The notes beneath the pieces are model-generated. The model did not search any database and had not been told where the DNA came from. It saw only the letters and a list, made by a program, of their open reading frames with translations. A stretch of DNA of 64,000 nt. It comes from JBEVJK01 sp040510195 (GTDB lineage: Bacteria; Pseudomonadota; Alphaproteobacteria; Rhizobiales; Rhizobiaceae). Positions 1 to 10,248 of this stretch are shown here, piece after piece (position 1 is the stretch's first letter; the number at the start of each line of letters is the position of its first letter). Location of the stretch: NCBI GenBank assembly GCA_040510195.1, contig JBEVJK010000115.1, positions 1 through 64,000 on the forward strand, read 5' to 3'. The position numbers and the translations under genes were made by a program.

Positions 1-1469
<1,469 letters not shown>

Positions 1470-1578
1470 GAAGTGTCCCGTCGACGTCCCCAACGGGACC
1501 CGCCACATAGAGGTGTTGCCCGTAACATAGGGAGGACGCTTGTCCTTGCCAAGCTCATCCCCCCGACTGGGTTAAGCA

Positions 1579-2730
1579 TTAGCCTTCATTGTGGCTCCCG
1601 AATGGCAGGTCCGGCGGCGCCGGCTGGCCGGCAAGCGCCGCCACCGCGCGAGCGAGCTCCAGGTCGAAGCTGGGCAGGAAAGTCGACCACGGCCCCCCGC
1701 CCGTCGGCGAGGCCGCGCCGGCGCCCTTGCGCGGCCCTTCGCGGACGATTCGCAGCGTGCCGCCGCGGTGCTCGACCAGGCACCGCGACAATGTGGCGCG
1801 AGCCGGGCCGGCACCGAGTTCGGCGAGCAGTGCGGACAGGGCCGCCTCGGCGGGCAGTTGCTCCGCCTCGCCGGCGACCGCCAGCAGCGCGCGCAGCGCC
1901 AGCCGCATCGCCTGCCCGTCGGGCGCGTCGAGCAGCGCCGCATCGAGCGCGAACCCGGCCTGCGCCGGCGACGGCTGCCCGTAGCGCGCGACCAGCCCAG
2001 CTGCCCGGCGCGAAAGGTCGGCGCGGTCGCGCTGTGCCTCGGCAAAGCCGGCATGCGCAGGCGCGCCGCCGCCTGACGCGCGCAGCCGTGCCCGCTCGTA
2101 GCGCGGATCGCGGTTGCTCGGGTCCTCGATCCAGCCAATGCCGGCGCGCCGGAGCATGGCGCGCAGCGCCTCGCGGCGGATCTCCAGCAGCGGTCTCACG
2201 ATCCAGGTCCGGCCTTGAAAAAGCGTCGCGGGCGCCATGCCGGAAAGGCCGCGCCCTGGGCCGCGCTCGGCGCGCATGGCGACCGTCTCCAACTGGTCGT
2301 CCAGCGTGTGGCCGGTGAGCAGCAGGTCGGTCCCGGCCTCTCTAGCCGCCTCTGCCAGCAGGCGATAGCGCGCCAGCCGGGCTGCCGCCGCGATCCCGCT
2401 GGACGGCTTGGCCCCCTCCCAGCGGAGCAGCCGGTGCTCCAACCCGAGGTCTCCGGCGAGGGCCGCCACGGCAGCCGCCTCCGCCGCCGAGTCGGCCCGC
2501 AGCCCGTGGTCCACGGTCGCGACGATCAGCCGCGTCGCGCAACGCGGCGTTGAAAACCACGCATGGGAAAGAAGAAGCAGGGCGGTCGAATCGCTGCCGC
2601 CCGACACCGCGACGACGATCGCCGGGCAGGACACAAGGCTGAGACGGGAGAAGATCGGCTCGGCGTCGGCGCGGAACTGCGCGTCTTGGCGGGTCGTAGG
2701 GTCACGGTCGCGGGTGTCAGCACCCGGCAA
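1579..2730 (-). CDS. tilS: tRNA(Ile)-lysidine synthase TilS
   Basis: Cytoplasmic N-type ATP pyrophosphatase that attaches lysine to C34 of the AUA-reading tRNA-Ile, changing both its charging identity and its codon reading. The PP-loop SGGSDST is at residues 43-49. A conserved LLTGHTLDDQ-type segment follows around 135-145, and the ARxxRY block of the TilS N-terminal domain precedes it. At 383 residues it is somewhat shorter than the E. coli enzyme, as is usual in this group, and the C-terminal domain is only weakly defined. The chosen start overlaps the 3' end of ybgF by 14 bases, suggesting translational coupling. It lies between ybgF and ftsH, the usual alphaproteobacterial place. Confidence 0.93.
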   Translation of the reverse strand: MPGADTRDRDPTTRQDAQFRADAEPIFSRLSLVSCPAIVVAVSGGSDSTALLLLSHAWFSTPRCATRLIVATVDHGLRADSAAEAAAVAALAGDLGLEHRLLRWEGAKPSSGIAAAARLARYRLLAEAAREAGTDLLLTGHTLDDQLETVAMRAERGPGRGLSGMAPATLFQGRTWIVRPLLEIRREALRAMLRRAGIGWIEDPSNRDPRYERARLRASGGGAPAHAGFAEAQRDRADLSRRAAGLVARYGQPSPAQAGFALDAALLDAPDGQAMRLALRALLAVAGEAEQLPAEAALSALLAELGAGPARATLSRCLVEHRGGTLRIVREGPRKGAGAASPTGGGPWSTFLPSFDLELARAVAALAGQPAPPDLPFGSHNEG

Positions 2731-3805
2731 GCGACTGCTCCTGCTTGACGCGCTCCTGGAGCGCGGCAGAGGTCTGGGGATAGCGCTTGCCGACCTCGCT
2801 GAAGGTCGCGCACGCCACCTCGCGCTGGTTCAGCCCGGCTAGCGACACACCAAGCTTGAACAGCATCTCGGGCGCCTTCTTCGACTTCGGGTAGTCCTTG
2901 TTGGCGGCGAGGAACACTTCGGCGGCGTCCCGGTACTTCTTCTGCCCGAGCAACGCCTCGCCGAGCCAGAAATGCGCGTCGGGCGCCTTGGCGTCCTCCG
3001 GAAAGCGCGCGATATGGTCGCGGAACCCGGCTTCAGCCGTCCCGTAGTCGCCCGACAGGATGAACTGATAGGAGTTCCTGTAGAGCTCCTCCGGATCGTT
3101 GGTCGAAGGCAGGGCTGCAACCACCGTGTTGTCGGCGCCTTGCGCCGCCGGGTCTGCCGGCGCGGCATCCGGCAACGGCGCGGTGCCGCCCACCATGGCC
3201 TGGTCGCCGACGCTGCCGCCGGTCACGTTGCCATTCTGGTCGAAGGTGATCGTGCCGAACTGCTTCGGCGTCAGCGACGGATCCACGCCGGGCGGCGGGG
3301 CGTTGCCCTCCGCCGACGCGGCCGGGGCCTCGACGAGCGGCCCTGTCGCTGCAGGCTGCTCCATTGGCTGGCCGTCGGCGGAACCGGACTCGGTCGCCGC
3401 CGTCGCCGGCTTGCTCGCGGGCGGCGAGGCCGACGAATGCTTGGGCTTGCCGCCGGCTTCCGAGCGCTTGCCCTCGAGTTCCTGGAAGCGGAATTCGTTG
3501 TCTTCCTGCATCTTCCGCATCTGCTCCTGCATCTGCAGGATCTGGAAGTTGAGCTCCTCGATGGTTCCGCTGAGCTGTCGGATCTGCTCCTCGAGAGCGG
3601 TGACGCGCGGGTCGCCCGCCTGAGCCAGCCGCTCCCTCTCGGCCTCCTGGCGGCGGTTGCCGCCGCCGAGCCAGCCCTTGGGCAGCGGCATGGTGATGCC
3701 GGGCAGCACTTCGATGCCCGGCTGCGCATTGCGCTCGGTGGCGCCTGCGCCTGCCGTCAGCAACGGCATCGCGACGATGCCGCTCAGGATGGTACGGAAC
3801 TTCAT
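2717..3805 (-). CDS. ybgF: Tol-Pal accessory protein YbgF/CpoB
   Basis: Periplasmic protein that in E. coli (CpoB) coordinates peptidoglycan synthesis with Tol-Pal-driven outer membrane constriction. The 362 residues begin with a signal peptide (hydrophobic 7-22). A predicted coiled coil, rich in Q, E and L, runs from about 60 to 110. A long low-complexity Pro/Ala/Ser linker follows, then TPR-like helices at about 235-355 with tol_pal_ybgF features such as the DAHFWLGEAL and YPKSKKAPEM segments. The protein is longer than E. coli CpoB (about 263 aa), mostly because of the linker. It follows pal after a hairpin and precedes tilS, which it overlaps. Confidence 0.92.
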   Translation of the reverse strand: MKFRTILSGIVAMPLLTAGAGATERNAQPGIEVLPGITMPLPKGWLGGGNRRQEAERERLAQAGDPRVTALEEQIRQLSGTIEELNFQILQMQEQMRKMQEDNEFRFQELEGKRSEAGGKPKHSSASPPASKPATAATESGSADGQPMEQPAATGPLVEAPAASAEGNAPPPGVDPSLTPKQFGTITFDQNGNVTGGSVGDQAMVGGTAPLPDAAPADPAAQGADNTVVAALPSTNDPEELYRNSYQFILSGDYGTAEAGFRDHIARFPEDAKAPDAHFWLGEALLGQKKYRDAAEVFLAANKDYPKSKKAPEMLFKLGVSLAGLNQREVACATFSEVGKRYPQTSAALQERVKQEQSLAGC

Positions 3806-3899
3806 CAGCCTCTCGCTTTGGAAATCACCGGAAACGCCGGTCTTCTACAGGTAAACGAGACTTCGGCCAAATTTTGTTGCCGTGCCTGAACGAAACGAA

Positions 3900-3921
3900 A
3901 AGGCGGCCCGACGGCCGCCTT
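3900..3921 (-). terminator. Hairpin between pal and ybgF, possible attenuator
   Basis: A perfect 9-bp inverted repeat (AAGGCGGCC/GGCCGCCTT) with a 4-base loop lies just after the pal stop. Read on the minus strand it is followed by TTTCGTTTCG, a broken U-rich tail. It could partly terminate the tol-pal transcript before ybgF, or stabilise the 3' end of pal. The short T run makes full termination uncertain. Confidence 0.55.
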
Positions 3922-3947
3922 ACTCGTTCGACTGTGGCGCCGCGGCC

Positions 3948-4457
3948 TCAGCTGCCGGCCGCACCGTTGAGCACGGTGACCGCGCGGCGGTTCTGGCTCC
4001 AGCAGGAGATGTTGTCGCACACCGCAACCGGCCGCTCTTTGCCGTAGGAGATCGTCTTCAGCCGATTCGCGGCCACGCCGCGCGAGATGAGGTAGTCGCG
4101 CGTGGCGGCGGCACGCCGCGCGCCGAGCGCCAGATTGTACTCGCGCGTGCCGCGCTCGTCGGCATGGCCCTCGATGGTGATCCGATAGTTGCCGTATTTG
4201 TTCAGCCACTGGGCCTGCTTGGCCAGCGTCGCTTGCGCATCGGCGCGGATCGCCGAGGAATCGGTGTCGAAGAAGATGCGGTCGCCGACATTCACGGTGA
4301 AATCCTGCGCCGAGCCGGGGGTCGACGCTCCGGCGCCGCCAAGGCCAAGATCGGCAGCGCTGTTCGGCGTCTTCTTGTTGGCACAGCCGGCGATCGCCAG
4401 CCCGGCGACCAACGCCAGCATGACGGGGTTGGTTGTGAGTTTCGCGATGCGGCCCAT
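3948..4457 (-). CDS. pal: Peptidoglycan-associated lipoprotein Pal
   Basis: Outer-membrane lipoprotein that binds peptidoglycan and TolB and tethers the outer membrane during constriction. Of 169 residues, the N-terminus is a lipoprotein signal with the lipobox LAIAGC and the lipidated cysteine at position 25. An OmpA-like domain fills about 55-165, with the peptidoglycan-binding signatures GHADERGTREYN and LGARRA. It lies 112 bases after tolB on the same strand. Length and motif order match the family closely. Confidence 0.97.
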   Translation of the reverse strand: MGRIAKLTTNPVMLALVAGLAIAGCANKKTPNSAADLGLGGAGASTPGSAQDFTVNVGDRIFFDTDSSAIRADAQATLAKQAQWLNKYGNYRITIEGHADERGTREYNLALGARRAAATRDYLISRGVAANRLKTISYGKERPVAVCDNISCWSQNRRAVTVLNGAAGS

Positions 4458-4569
4458 GCCCGCCCTCTCCTTTACAGTCGAATGATTTCGTTGATCGGTC
4501 AGTAACCACGTTGAGGTTAACCGCCGCCAAAGGAACAGGGTTAATTTTCCCTCACCGGGCCCGTTCCTC

Positions 4570-5886
4570 TTACTCGAGCAGCGGCGACCAGGCCGGGTCC
4601 GAGGCGAAGTTTGCGGTAGGGATCGCCTGCTCGTTGCGGCCCGTGAGGTCGATGGAATAGAGCCGCGGCCCGCCCGAGCCGGCCGCCTCGCGGAAGAACA
4701 TCAGCACCCGGCCGTTCGGCGCCCAGGTCGGGCCCTCCTGCGCGAAACCGGTGGACAGGATGCGCTCGCCCGAGCCGTCGGTGCGCATGACGCCGATCTG
4801 GAACTCGCCGCCCGTCTGCTTGGTGAAGGCGACGAGGTCGCCGCGCGGCGACCAGACGGGCGTGGAGTAGACGCCGTCCCCGAAGGAGATGCGGTTCTGT
4901 CCCGAGCCGTCGCGGTTCATCACGTAGATCTGGGCGCGGCCGCCGCGGTCCGAGGTGAACACGATCTGGCTGCCGTCCGGCGAGTAGGAAGGCGAGGTGT
5001 CGATCGAGTTGGAGTTGGTGAGCCGGGTGGTCGTCCGGCTCCTCAGGTCCATGGCGAAGATGTTGGAATTGCCGTCGTCGCGCAGCAGGCTCATGATCAC
5101 CTGCTGGCCGTCGGGCGAGAACCGCGGTGCGAACGTCATGCCGGGGAAGTTGCCGACCAGCTCGCGCTGGCCGGTCTCGATCTGCAGCAGGTAGACCTGC
5201 GGCTGCCCGCTCTCGTAGGACATGTAGGTGATTTCCTGCCGGCTCGGCGAGAACCGGGGCGTGAGCACGATCGACGATCCGTCGGACAGATAGCGCTGGT
5301 CGGCACCGTCCTGGTCCATGATCGCCAGCCGCTTCTTGCGCTGGGCCTTGCCGCCCGATTCGTCGACGAAGACGATGCGGGTATCGAAATAGCCCTTTTC
5401 GCCGGTCAGCCTCTCGTAGATGGCGTCGGCGATGATGTGGGCGACGCGCCGCCAATTGGCTTTGGTGGCGAAGAACTGCTCGCCGACCAGCTGCTGACCC
5501 GCGAAGGTGTCCCAAAGGCGGAACTCGGCGCGCACGCGCCCGTCGGCCTCCTGGGTCACGCGCCCGGTCACCAGCGCCTGGGCGTTGATCACCTTCCAGT
5601 CCTCGAAGCGCGGCGCCACGTCGGGGTTGGAGATCTTCTCGATGAAGGCCCCCTTGTCGATCGGCGCGAACAGCCCGGACCGCTTGAGATCGGCCGCCAC
5701 CACGTTGGCGATCTCGGCCCCCAGGGCATCGCCCGCGAGGAAATCGGTGATGGCGATCGGCAAGGGCTCGACATTGCCCTTGTTCACGTCGATCTCCACC
5801 AGCGCGCGCGCCGGCAGGGTCACCGCCGTGCTCATCGCCGCGACCATCGCGCCGACGAGAAGGATCGTCTTCAAAAGTTTCTTCAT
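4570..5886 (-). CDS. tolB: Tol-Pal system beta-propeller protein TolB
   Basis: Periplasmic protein that binds Pal and links it to the TolQRA energy module. It has a Sec signal peptide (basic MKK start, hydrophobic core, ARA cleavage region) and an N-terminal alpha/beta domain to about residue 165. Six repeated propeller blades follow, marked by recurring FSPDGQQ / YSPDGSQ and MNRDGSG motifs. I chose the second in-frame ATG (438 residues), because GAGG lies about 9 bases before it; an ATG five codons upstream, at 5901, would place that GAGG inside the gene. The tolA stop is 34 bases upstream of the chosen start. Confidence 0.96.
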   Translation of the reverse strand: MKKLLKTILLVGAMVAAMSTAVTLPARALVEIDVNKGNVEPLPIAITDFLAGDALGAEIANVVAADLKRSGLFAPIDKGAFIEKISNPDVAPRFEDWKVINAQALVTGRVTQEADGRVRAEFRLWDTFAGQQLVGEQFFATKANWRRVAHIIADAIYERLTGEKGYFDTRIVFVDESGGKAQRKKRLAIMDQDGADQRYLSDGSSIVLTPRFSPSRQEITYMSYESGQPQVYLLQIETGQRELVGNFPGMTFAPRFSPDGQQVIMSLLRDDGNSNIFAMDLRSRTTTRLTNSNSIDTSPSYSPDGSQIVFTSDRGGRAQIYVMNRDGSGQNRISFGDGVYSTPVWSPRGDLVAFTKQTGGEFQIGVMRTDGSGERILSTGFAQEGPTWAPNGRVLMFFREAAGSGGPRLYSIDLTGRNEQAIPTANFASDPAWSPLLE

Positions 5887-5920
5887 CCGGTCTTGCCTCA
5901 TCAGTCCAGCCAGCGACGCG

Positions 5921-6970
5921 TCAGAACATCTCGCTGGGATCGAAGTTGACGATCACTTCCGCCCAGGCGTCGTATTTGTCGGACGGAAGGTTGTAGGGCG
6001 CGCAGCGTGCCACGGCGCGGCGCGCCGATTCGGCCGCGGCGCGCTCGACGCCGCCCGAGCCGCCGCCCGCGATGATCTCCGGGCTGCCCTGCAGCGCGCC
6101 CGACGGATCCAGGGTGAAACGCACGGAGACCCTGAGGTTCTCGGCGTCCATGGCGCCGGCCGGAATGTTCCAGCAGCGCTGCACCTGGCTGCGCAGCGAA
6201 TCTTCCTCGCTTTGCGTCAGCTTGGAAGCGTTGCTCGGCTTCTCGCTGCCCAGCGCCGCCTGTTCGGTCGACCGCTTGGCCCCGCCACCGGAAGCCTTCT
6301 CCTTGTTGAGAAGGGCCGCCACCTGGTCGGCATCGAACTCCTTCTCCTCGGACTTCGGCTGGCTCGCTTGTTTGACCGGCTTCTCGGCCTCCTTGCGCTC
6401 CGGCGTCTTCGCCGTCTCGGCCTTGGGCGGCTGGGGCCGCGCGTCCGGCGAGGGCGCGTTGGCCGGCAGCTTGACCGCCTCCGCCTCGGCGTTCTCGGCG
6501 ATGATGGTCTCGGCGACCGGGTCCGGCTTGACCTCCTGCTTGGGCTGCGGCGTTTCCGTCACCTCGGTCGCCGGCACCGGGGCCGGCTTGGGTTCGGCCT
6601 GCTTGACGGGTTCGGGCTGCGGCTTGTCGACCGGCCGCGGCGTGGGCTCCGGCGACGGCTTCGGAATTGCCGAAGTCTGCACCTCGCGCGGCGTGGCCTC
6701 GGGCGTCGCAGGCTTCTCGGTATCCTTGCTGTTTTCGCCGATCCGCTTCGCTTCGGGCACGATGTCCGGCTTGTTCGTCGGCGTCGGCGCCGGCTTTTCG
6801 CTGAGCGTGGCCTTCTTCTCGCCCTGCTGCAGCTGGGTGATGGACACGATCTCGACCGGCAGCGCCTCCACGTCGGCGACGTCGAACGCCTTCGGCGCCG
6901 ACAGCGACAGCAGCCCGAAGCCGAGCAGCACCGCATGGGCGATCACCGATGTGGTGAGGCCGGTCTTCAT
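5921..6970 (-). CDS. tolA: Cell-envelope spanning protein TolA
   Basis: Inner-membrane anchored protein that spans the periplasm and transmits the proton-motive force from TolQR to Pal/TolB. The 349 residues contain one N-terminal membrane segment (about 7-25). A very Pro/Lys/Glu-rich stalk runs from about 50 to 235. A C-terminal domain (about 245-349) resembles TonB/TolA C-terminal domains, with the LRVSVRFTLDPSG segment. The Pro-rich stalk replaces the long Ala/Lys helix of E. coli TolA, a known alphaproteobacterial variation. It starts 7 bases after the tolR stop. Confidence 0.93.
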   Translation of the reverse strand: MKTGLTTSVIAHAVLLGFGLLSLSAPKAFDVADVEALPVEIVSITQLQQGEKKATLSEKPAPTPTNKPDIVPEAKRIGENSKDTEKPATPEATPREVQTSAIPKPSPEPTPRPVDKPQPEPVKQAEPKPAPVPATEVTETPQPKQEVKPDPVAETIIAENAEAEAVKLPANAPSPDARPQPPKAETAKTPERKEAEKPVKQASQPKSEEKEFDADQVAALLNKEKASGGGAKRSTEQAALGSEKPSNASKLTQSEEDSLRSQVQRCWNIPAGAMDAENLRVSVRFTLDPSGALQGSPEIIAGGGSGGVERAAAESARRAVARCAPYNLPSDKYDAWAEVIVNFDPSEMF

Positions 6971-6977
6971 GATCGGG

Positions 6978-7433
6978 CTAGTCGTCCTGTTCCTGCAAGG
7001 TGACCAGGCCGAGATTGCGATAGCCGGCCGCGGAAATCCGCGCCATCACCCGCATCACGGTCCCGTAGTCGGCCGTCTTGTCGCCGCGCACATAGATGCG
7101 CTCCTCGTAGCCAGCCTGGGCGATCGCCTGCAGCTTCGGCACCACTTCGTCGATCGGGATCTCGGTCTCCTGGAGGTAGACCTGGCCCCCCTGGTTGACC
7201 GAGACGGTGATCGGCTGGGTCTCCGAGTTGAGCGCCTTGGCCTGCGTCTCCGGCAACTCGATCGGCACGCCGACGGTGAGCAGCGGCGCCGCCACCATGA
7301 AGATGATGAGCAGCACCAGCATCACGTCCACGAAGGGGGTGACGTTGATCTCCGACATCAGGCGGTGATGACGGCCGCGGCGCCGGTGGCCGCGGCCACC
7401 GCGGCCGCCGGTCTGCAAGGCTGACATTCCCAT
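6978..7433 (-). CDS. tolR: Biopolymer transport protein TolR (ExbD family)
   Basis: Component of the TolQR proton channel that powers TolA. The 151-residue protein has a basic Gly/Arg-rich N-terminus, then INVTPFVDVMLVLLIIF. The aspartate in the FVD motif at the start of the single membrane segment (about 33-53) is the expected proton-path residue. A periplasmic ExbD/TolR domain follows. An AAGGGA Shine-Dalgarno about 8 bases upstream supports the first ATG; a second ATG two codons later is the alternative. The gap to tolQ is 12 bases. Confidence 0.95.
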   Translation of the reverse strand: MGMSALQTGGRGGRGHRRRGRHHRLMSEINVTPFVDVMLVLLIIFMVAAPLLTVGVPIELPETQAKALNSETQPITVSVNQGGQVYLQETEIPIDEVVPKLQAIAQAGYEERIYVRGDKTADYGTVMRVMARISAAGYRNLGLVTLQEQDD

Positions 7434-7445
7434 CGCCGTAGTCCC

Positions 7446-8162
7446 TTACGCCGCCTTCTGGGCGACGACCTTTTCATCGATTTGGCGCGACAGTATGGCG
7501 GAGAACTCGTCCGCGAAGCCCTCCATGCGAACCGCCAGCTTGCCGGCGTCCGACGACAGCTTGTTGTAGGCGATGACCGCCGGAATGGCGGCGAGCAGGC
7601 CGATGGCCGTCGCCAACAGGGCCTCGGCGATGCCCGGCGCCACCACCGCCAGATTGGTCGATTTCGACCCGGCGATCGCCTGGAACGAGGTCATGATGCC
7701 GATCACGGTGCCGAACAGGCCGATGAACGGCCCCGCCGACCCGATCGTCGCCAGGAAACCCAGTCGGCCCTCCAGGCGCTCCATCTCGCGGGTCAGCGCG
7801 AGGTCCATGGCCTTGTCGATGCGCGTCTGTAGCGCCAGCGGGCTCTTCGCGCCCTTCTCGAAGCTCTTTTTCCACTCGCGCATGGCGGCGACGAAGATCG
7901 AGCCCATTCCGGCCGTCTTGCGGTCCGACAGCGTCCGGTAGAGCTCCTCTAGCGACTGCCCCGACCAGAAGACCTGCTCGAAACGGTTGAGTGCCATGCG
8001 CATGCGGCTGAAGGCAATCATCTTGTCGACGATGATCGCCCAGGTCCAGATCGACGCGGCCAACAGCCCGACCATCACCAGCTTGACCACCCAGCCGGCC
8101 TGCCAGAACAGCGCCCAGACCGAGAGTTGGACGCCCGGTTCGGCGAGAGCTATGTTTTCCAT
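7446..8162 (-). CDS. tolQ: Proton channel protein TolQ (MotA/TolQ/ExbB family)
   Basis: First gene of the tol operon; with TolR it forms the proton channel that energises TolA. The 238 residues carry three predicted membrane segments (about 27-45, 140-160 and 180-205). The family block LLATAIGLLAAIPAVIAYN lies in the third, and IGSAGPFIGLFGTVIGIM lies near the second. A 279-base gap separates it from ybgC upstream, so the tol operon probably has its own promoter there. Confidence 0.96.
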   Translation of the reverse strand: MENIALAEPGVQLSVWALFWQAGWVVKLVMVGLLAASIWTWAIIVDKMIAFSRMRMALNRFEQVFWSGQSLEELYRTLSDRKTAGMGSIFVAAMREWKKSFEKGAKSPLALQTRIDKAMDLALTREMERLEGRLGFLATIGSAGPFIGLFGTVIGIMTSFQAIAGSKSTNLAVVAPGIAEALLATAIGLLAAIPAVIAYNKLSSDAGKLAVRMEGFADEFSAILSRQIDEKVVAQKAA

Positions 8163-8421
8163 CTTGAACCGTCCTTGAAGATGCCGGGCGTAGGCTCGCG
8201 GCTAGCCCAATGCCTTGAATTCCCTGCTTCGATAGAAGGCGCCATGTGCGTTTGCGGCGTGCGTTGCGGCTGCTTCGATCCCCATTTGCGATGCTGGCCG
8301 ACAGCGGCCCTTGCACCCCAAAAATGCGCCGTACCGCGGCCTTTTTAGGGTTAAATTTGGTCAAACAAAGGCGCCCGGACGACCGCCTTCGTTCATACCG
8401 CTTCTTCATGGACCGTTAAGG

Positions 8422-8436
8422 TTAAGGATGTGTTAG
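8422..8436 (-). promoter_or_regulatory. Near-consensus CtrA box upstream of tolQ
   Basis: On the plus strand this reads TTAA-N7-TTAG, one mismatch from the CtrA consensus TTAA-N7-TTAA; an extra TTAA half-site sits just to its left. It lies in the 279-base gene-free gap between the ybgC stop and the tolQ start, about 260 bases from tolQ. Function is inferred only. Confidence 0.3.
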
Positions 8437-8441
8437 GCCGC

Positions 8442-8909
8442 TCAGCGTGCCGGCATGAAGGCCGCCACCCATTCGCGCGGAAACCGCCGCGGCCGCCCGC
8501 CTTCGCCGATGATCGCCGCTTCGACGCGGGCTTCCACCAGCAGCGCGTCCTCGCGCTTCAGCGCCTGCGCCATGAAGATCCGCGCGCCGGAGATCGTCTC
8601 GGTTCGCGTCTCGATGGTCAGGATGTCGTCGATCCGCGCCGGCGCATGAAAGACGATCTCCATGCGGCGCACCACCCAGACGATGCGTTCGCCGTGCTTG
8701 CCCTCGGCGAGCTCGGTGTGGTGGACGCCGGCGAGCCGCAGGAAGTCGGAGCGGCCGCGCTCGAAGAATTCGAGGTAGCGCGCGTGGTAGACCACCCCGG
8801 AAAAGTCCGTGTCGGCGTAGTAGACCCGCGCCAGCAGGCGATGGCCGGTCGGGGTGAGCTCGCCCGACAGGCCGGCAGCCGGAAAGTCGCGTTCACCATA
8901 ATGCGCCAT
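8442..8909 (-). CDS. ybgC: Acyl-CoA thioesterase YbgC (tol-pal associated)
   Basis: Hot-dog fold thioesterase that hydrolyses acyl-CoA, associated with phospholipid metabolism and the Tol-Pal cluster. In the 155 residues the 4-hydroxybenzoyl-CoA thioesterase signature is clear: YYADTDFSGVVYHARYLEFFERGR, interrupted here only for length, with the catalytic aspartate of the YADTD block. I chose the internal ATG because AAAGGGAAG sits just before it; an earlier ATG at 8975 would overlap the divergent gene at 8969. It leads the tol cluster but is 279 bases from tolQ. Confidence 0.93.
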   Translation of the reverse strand: MAHYGERDFPAAGLSGELTPTGHRLLARVYYADTDFSGVVYHARYLEFFERGRSDFLRLAGVHHTELAEGKHGERIVWVVRRMEIVFHAPARIDDILTIETRTETISGARIFMAQALKREDALLVEARVEAAIIGEGGRPRRFPREWVAAFMPAR

Positions 8910-8968
8910 GGGTCTTCCCTTTCGCCCGAGGACCTGACAGAGGTCGCTCGGCTCCTTCTCGATTCCCG

Positions 8969-10240
8969 ATGGCACTGATGACGACGCCGATCAAGAGCTC
9001 TCTGCTGGCGCTCGTCCTTCTCGCAGCGACCATGGCGACCGCCGACGCGGCAACCTTCACGGCCCGACGCGGCATCAATCTCGACATTTGGGTCACCTGG
9101 CCCGCGGCGAGCCGCTGGAGCGATCCCGACACGCTGCTGCCCTATCCCGAATGGCGCCGCCATGTCACCCCGGCCGACCTCGGCGCCTTAAAGCGCGACG
9201 GCTTCGATTTCGTGCGCATGCCGGTCGATCCGGCACCGTTCCTGTCGGACGCCACGGCGCCCTTCCGCGACCGGCTTTTCGCCTCCGTGCTCGATTCGGT
9301 GCGGCTCGTCCGCCGCGCCGGTCTGAAGGTGGTGGTCGACCTGCATCTCATCCCGGGAGGCGACGAGCGCGGGCCGGGCATGGAGCTGGTGATGGAGGAT
9401 CCGGCGATGTTCGACCGTTACCTCCGCTTCACCGGTCGCATGGCCGAGACGCTCGCCCGCGAGGACCCGAAGGCCGTGTCCCTGGAGTTGATGAACGAGC
9501 CTGTGCTCGACTGTCCGGAGGACGCGACGACGCTCTGGCCGCCCCGCCTTGCGCGCCTCCATGCGGCGGCGCGCGAGAAAGCGCCGCGGTTGACCCTGGT
9601 GCTCAGCGGCGCCTGCTATGCCGATGCCGACGCGCTTGCCCGCCTCGACCCCTCAGACTTCGACGACCACAACCTGCTGTGGACGTTCCACTCCTACCGT
9701 CCCTTCGTCCTCACGCATCAGGGCGCCACCTGGGCCGGCGATTTCGTGCGCTATGTCACCGGGCTCGCCTTTCCGCCCTACGCCATGCCGGCTGAAGCTC
9801 TGGACGCCGCGCTCCGCCGCATCCGCGACACGATCGACGCCGAGGCGCCGCCCGGCCGGCGCGCCGGCATGCGCGCCTATCTCGACGAGCAGCTTGCCGA
9901 GATCGACACCCCGGCCAAGCTCGACGCGGAGATGGCGGCGCCTTTCGACGCGGTCGCCGCGTGGGCCAAGGCGCATGGCGTGCCTTCGTCGGACATCCTG
10001 CTCGGCGAGTTCGGCATGATCAGGCAGGAATACGGAAACGCCTTCGTGACGCCGCCCGCCTCGCGCGCCGCCTACTATGCCGACATGATCCGCCGGGCCG
10101 AGGCGCACGGCTTTCCCTGGGCGCTGTGGTCCTATGGCGGCGCTTTCGGCATCGTCGAGGCGTTCGAAGGCGAGCCGGCCGAGCCGGCGGTCCTCGACAT
10201 GATCCGCGCGCTGCCGCCGGCGGCCAAGCCCAAGCGCTGA
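8969..10240 (+). CDS. Exported glycoside hydrolase family 5-type protein
   Basis: Likely secreted endo-glycanase (cellulase-like TIM barrel). The 423 residues begin with a Sec signal peptide, with a hydrophobic core at about 10-22 and cleavage near ADA-A at 27-28. GH5 hallmarks follow: FVRMPVD around 81-87, VVVDLHL at 121-127, the proton donor in MNEP (E177), FHSYRPF for the His/Tyr pair, and the nucleophile in GEFG (E347). A second in-frame ATG three codons later is possible. It is on the opposite strand between ybgC and ruvB, which are neighbours in many related genomes, so it looks like an insertion. The substrate cannot be told from sequence. Confidence 0.85.
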   Translation: MALMTTPIKSSLLALVLLAATMATADAATFTARRGINLDIWVTWPAASRWSDPDTLLPYPEWRRHVTPADLGALKRDGFDFVRMPVDPAPFLSDATAPFRDRLFASVLDSVRLVRRAGLKVVVDLHLIPGGDERGPGMELVMEDPAMFDRYLRFTGRMAETLAREDPKAVSLELMNEPVLDCPEDATTLWPPRLARLHAAAREKAPRLTLVLSGACYADADALARLDPSDFDDHNLLWTFHSYRPFVLTHQGATWAGDFVRYVTGLAFPPYAMPAEALDAALRRIRDTIDAEAPPGRRAGMRAYLDEQLAEIDTPAKLDAEMAAPFDAVAAWAKAHGVPSSDILLGEFGMIRQEYGNAFVTPPASRAAYYADMIRRAEAHGFPWALWSYGGAFGIVEAFEGEPAEPAVLDMIRALPPAAKPKR

Positions 10241-10248
10241 TAGACGGG

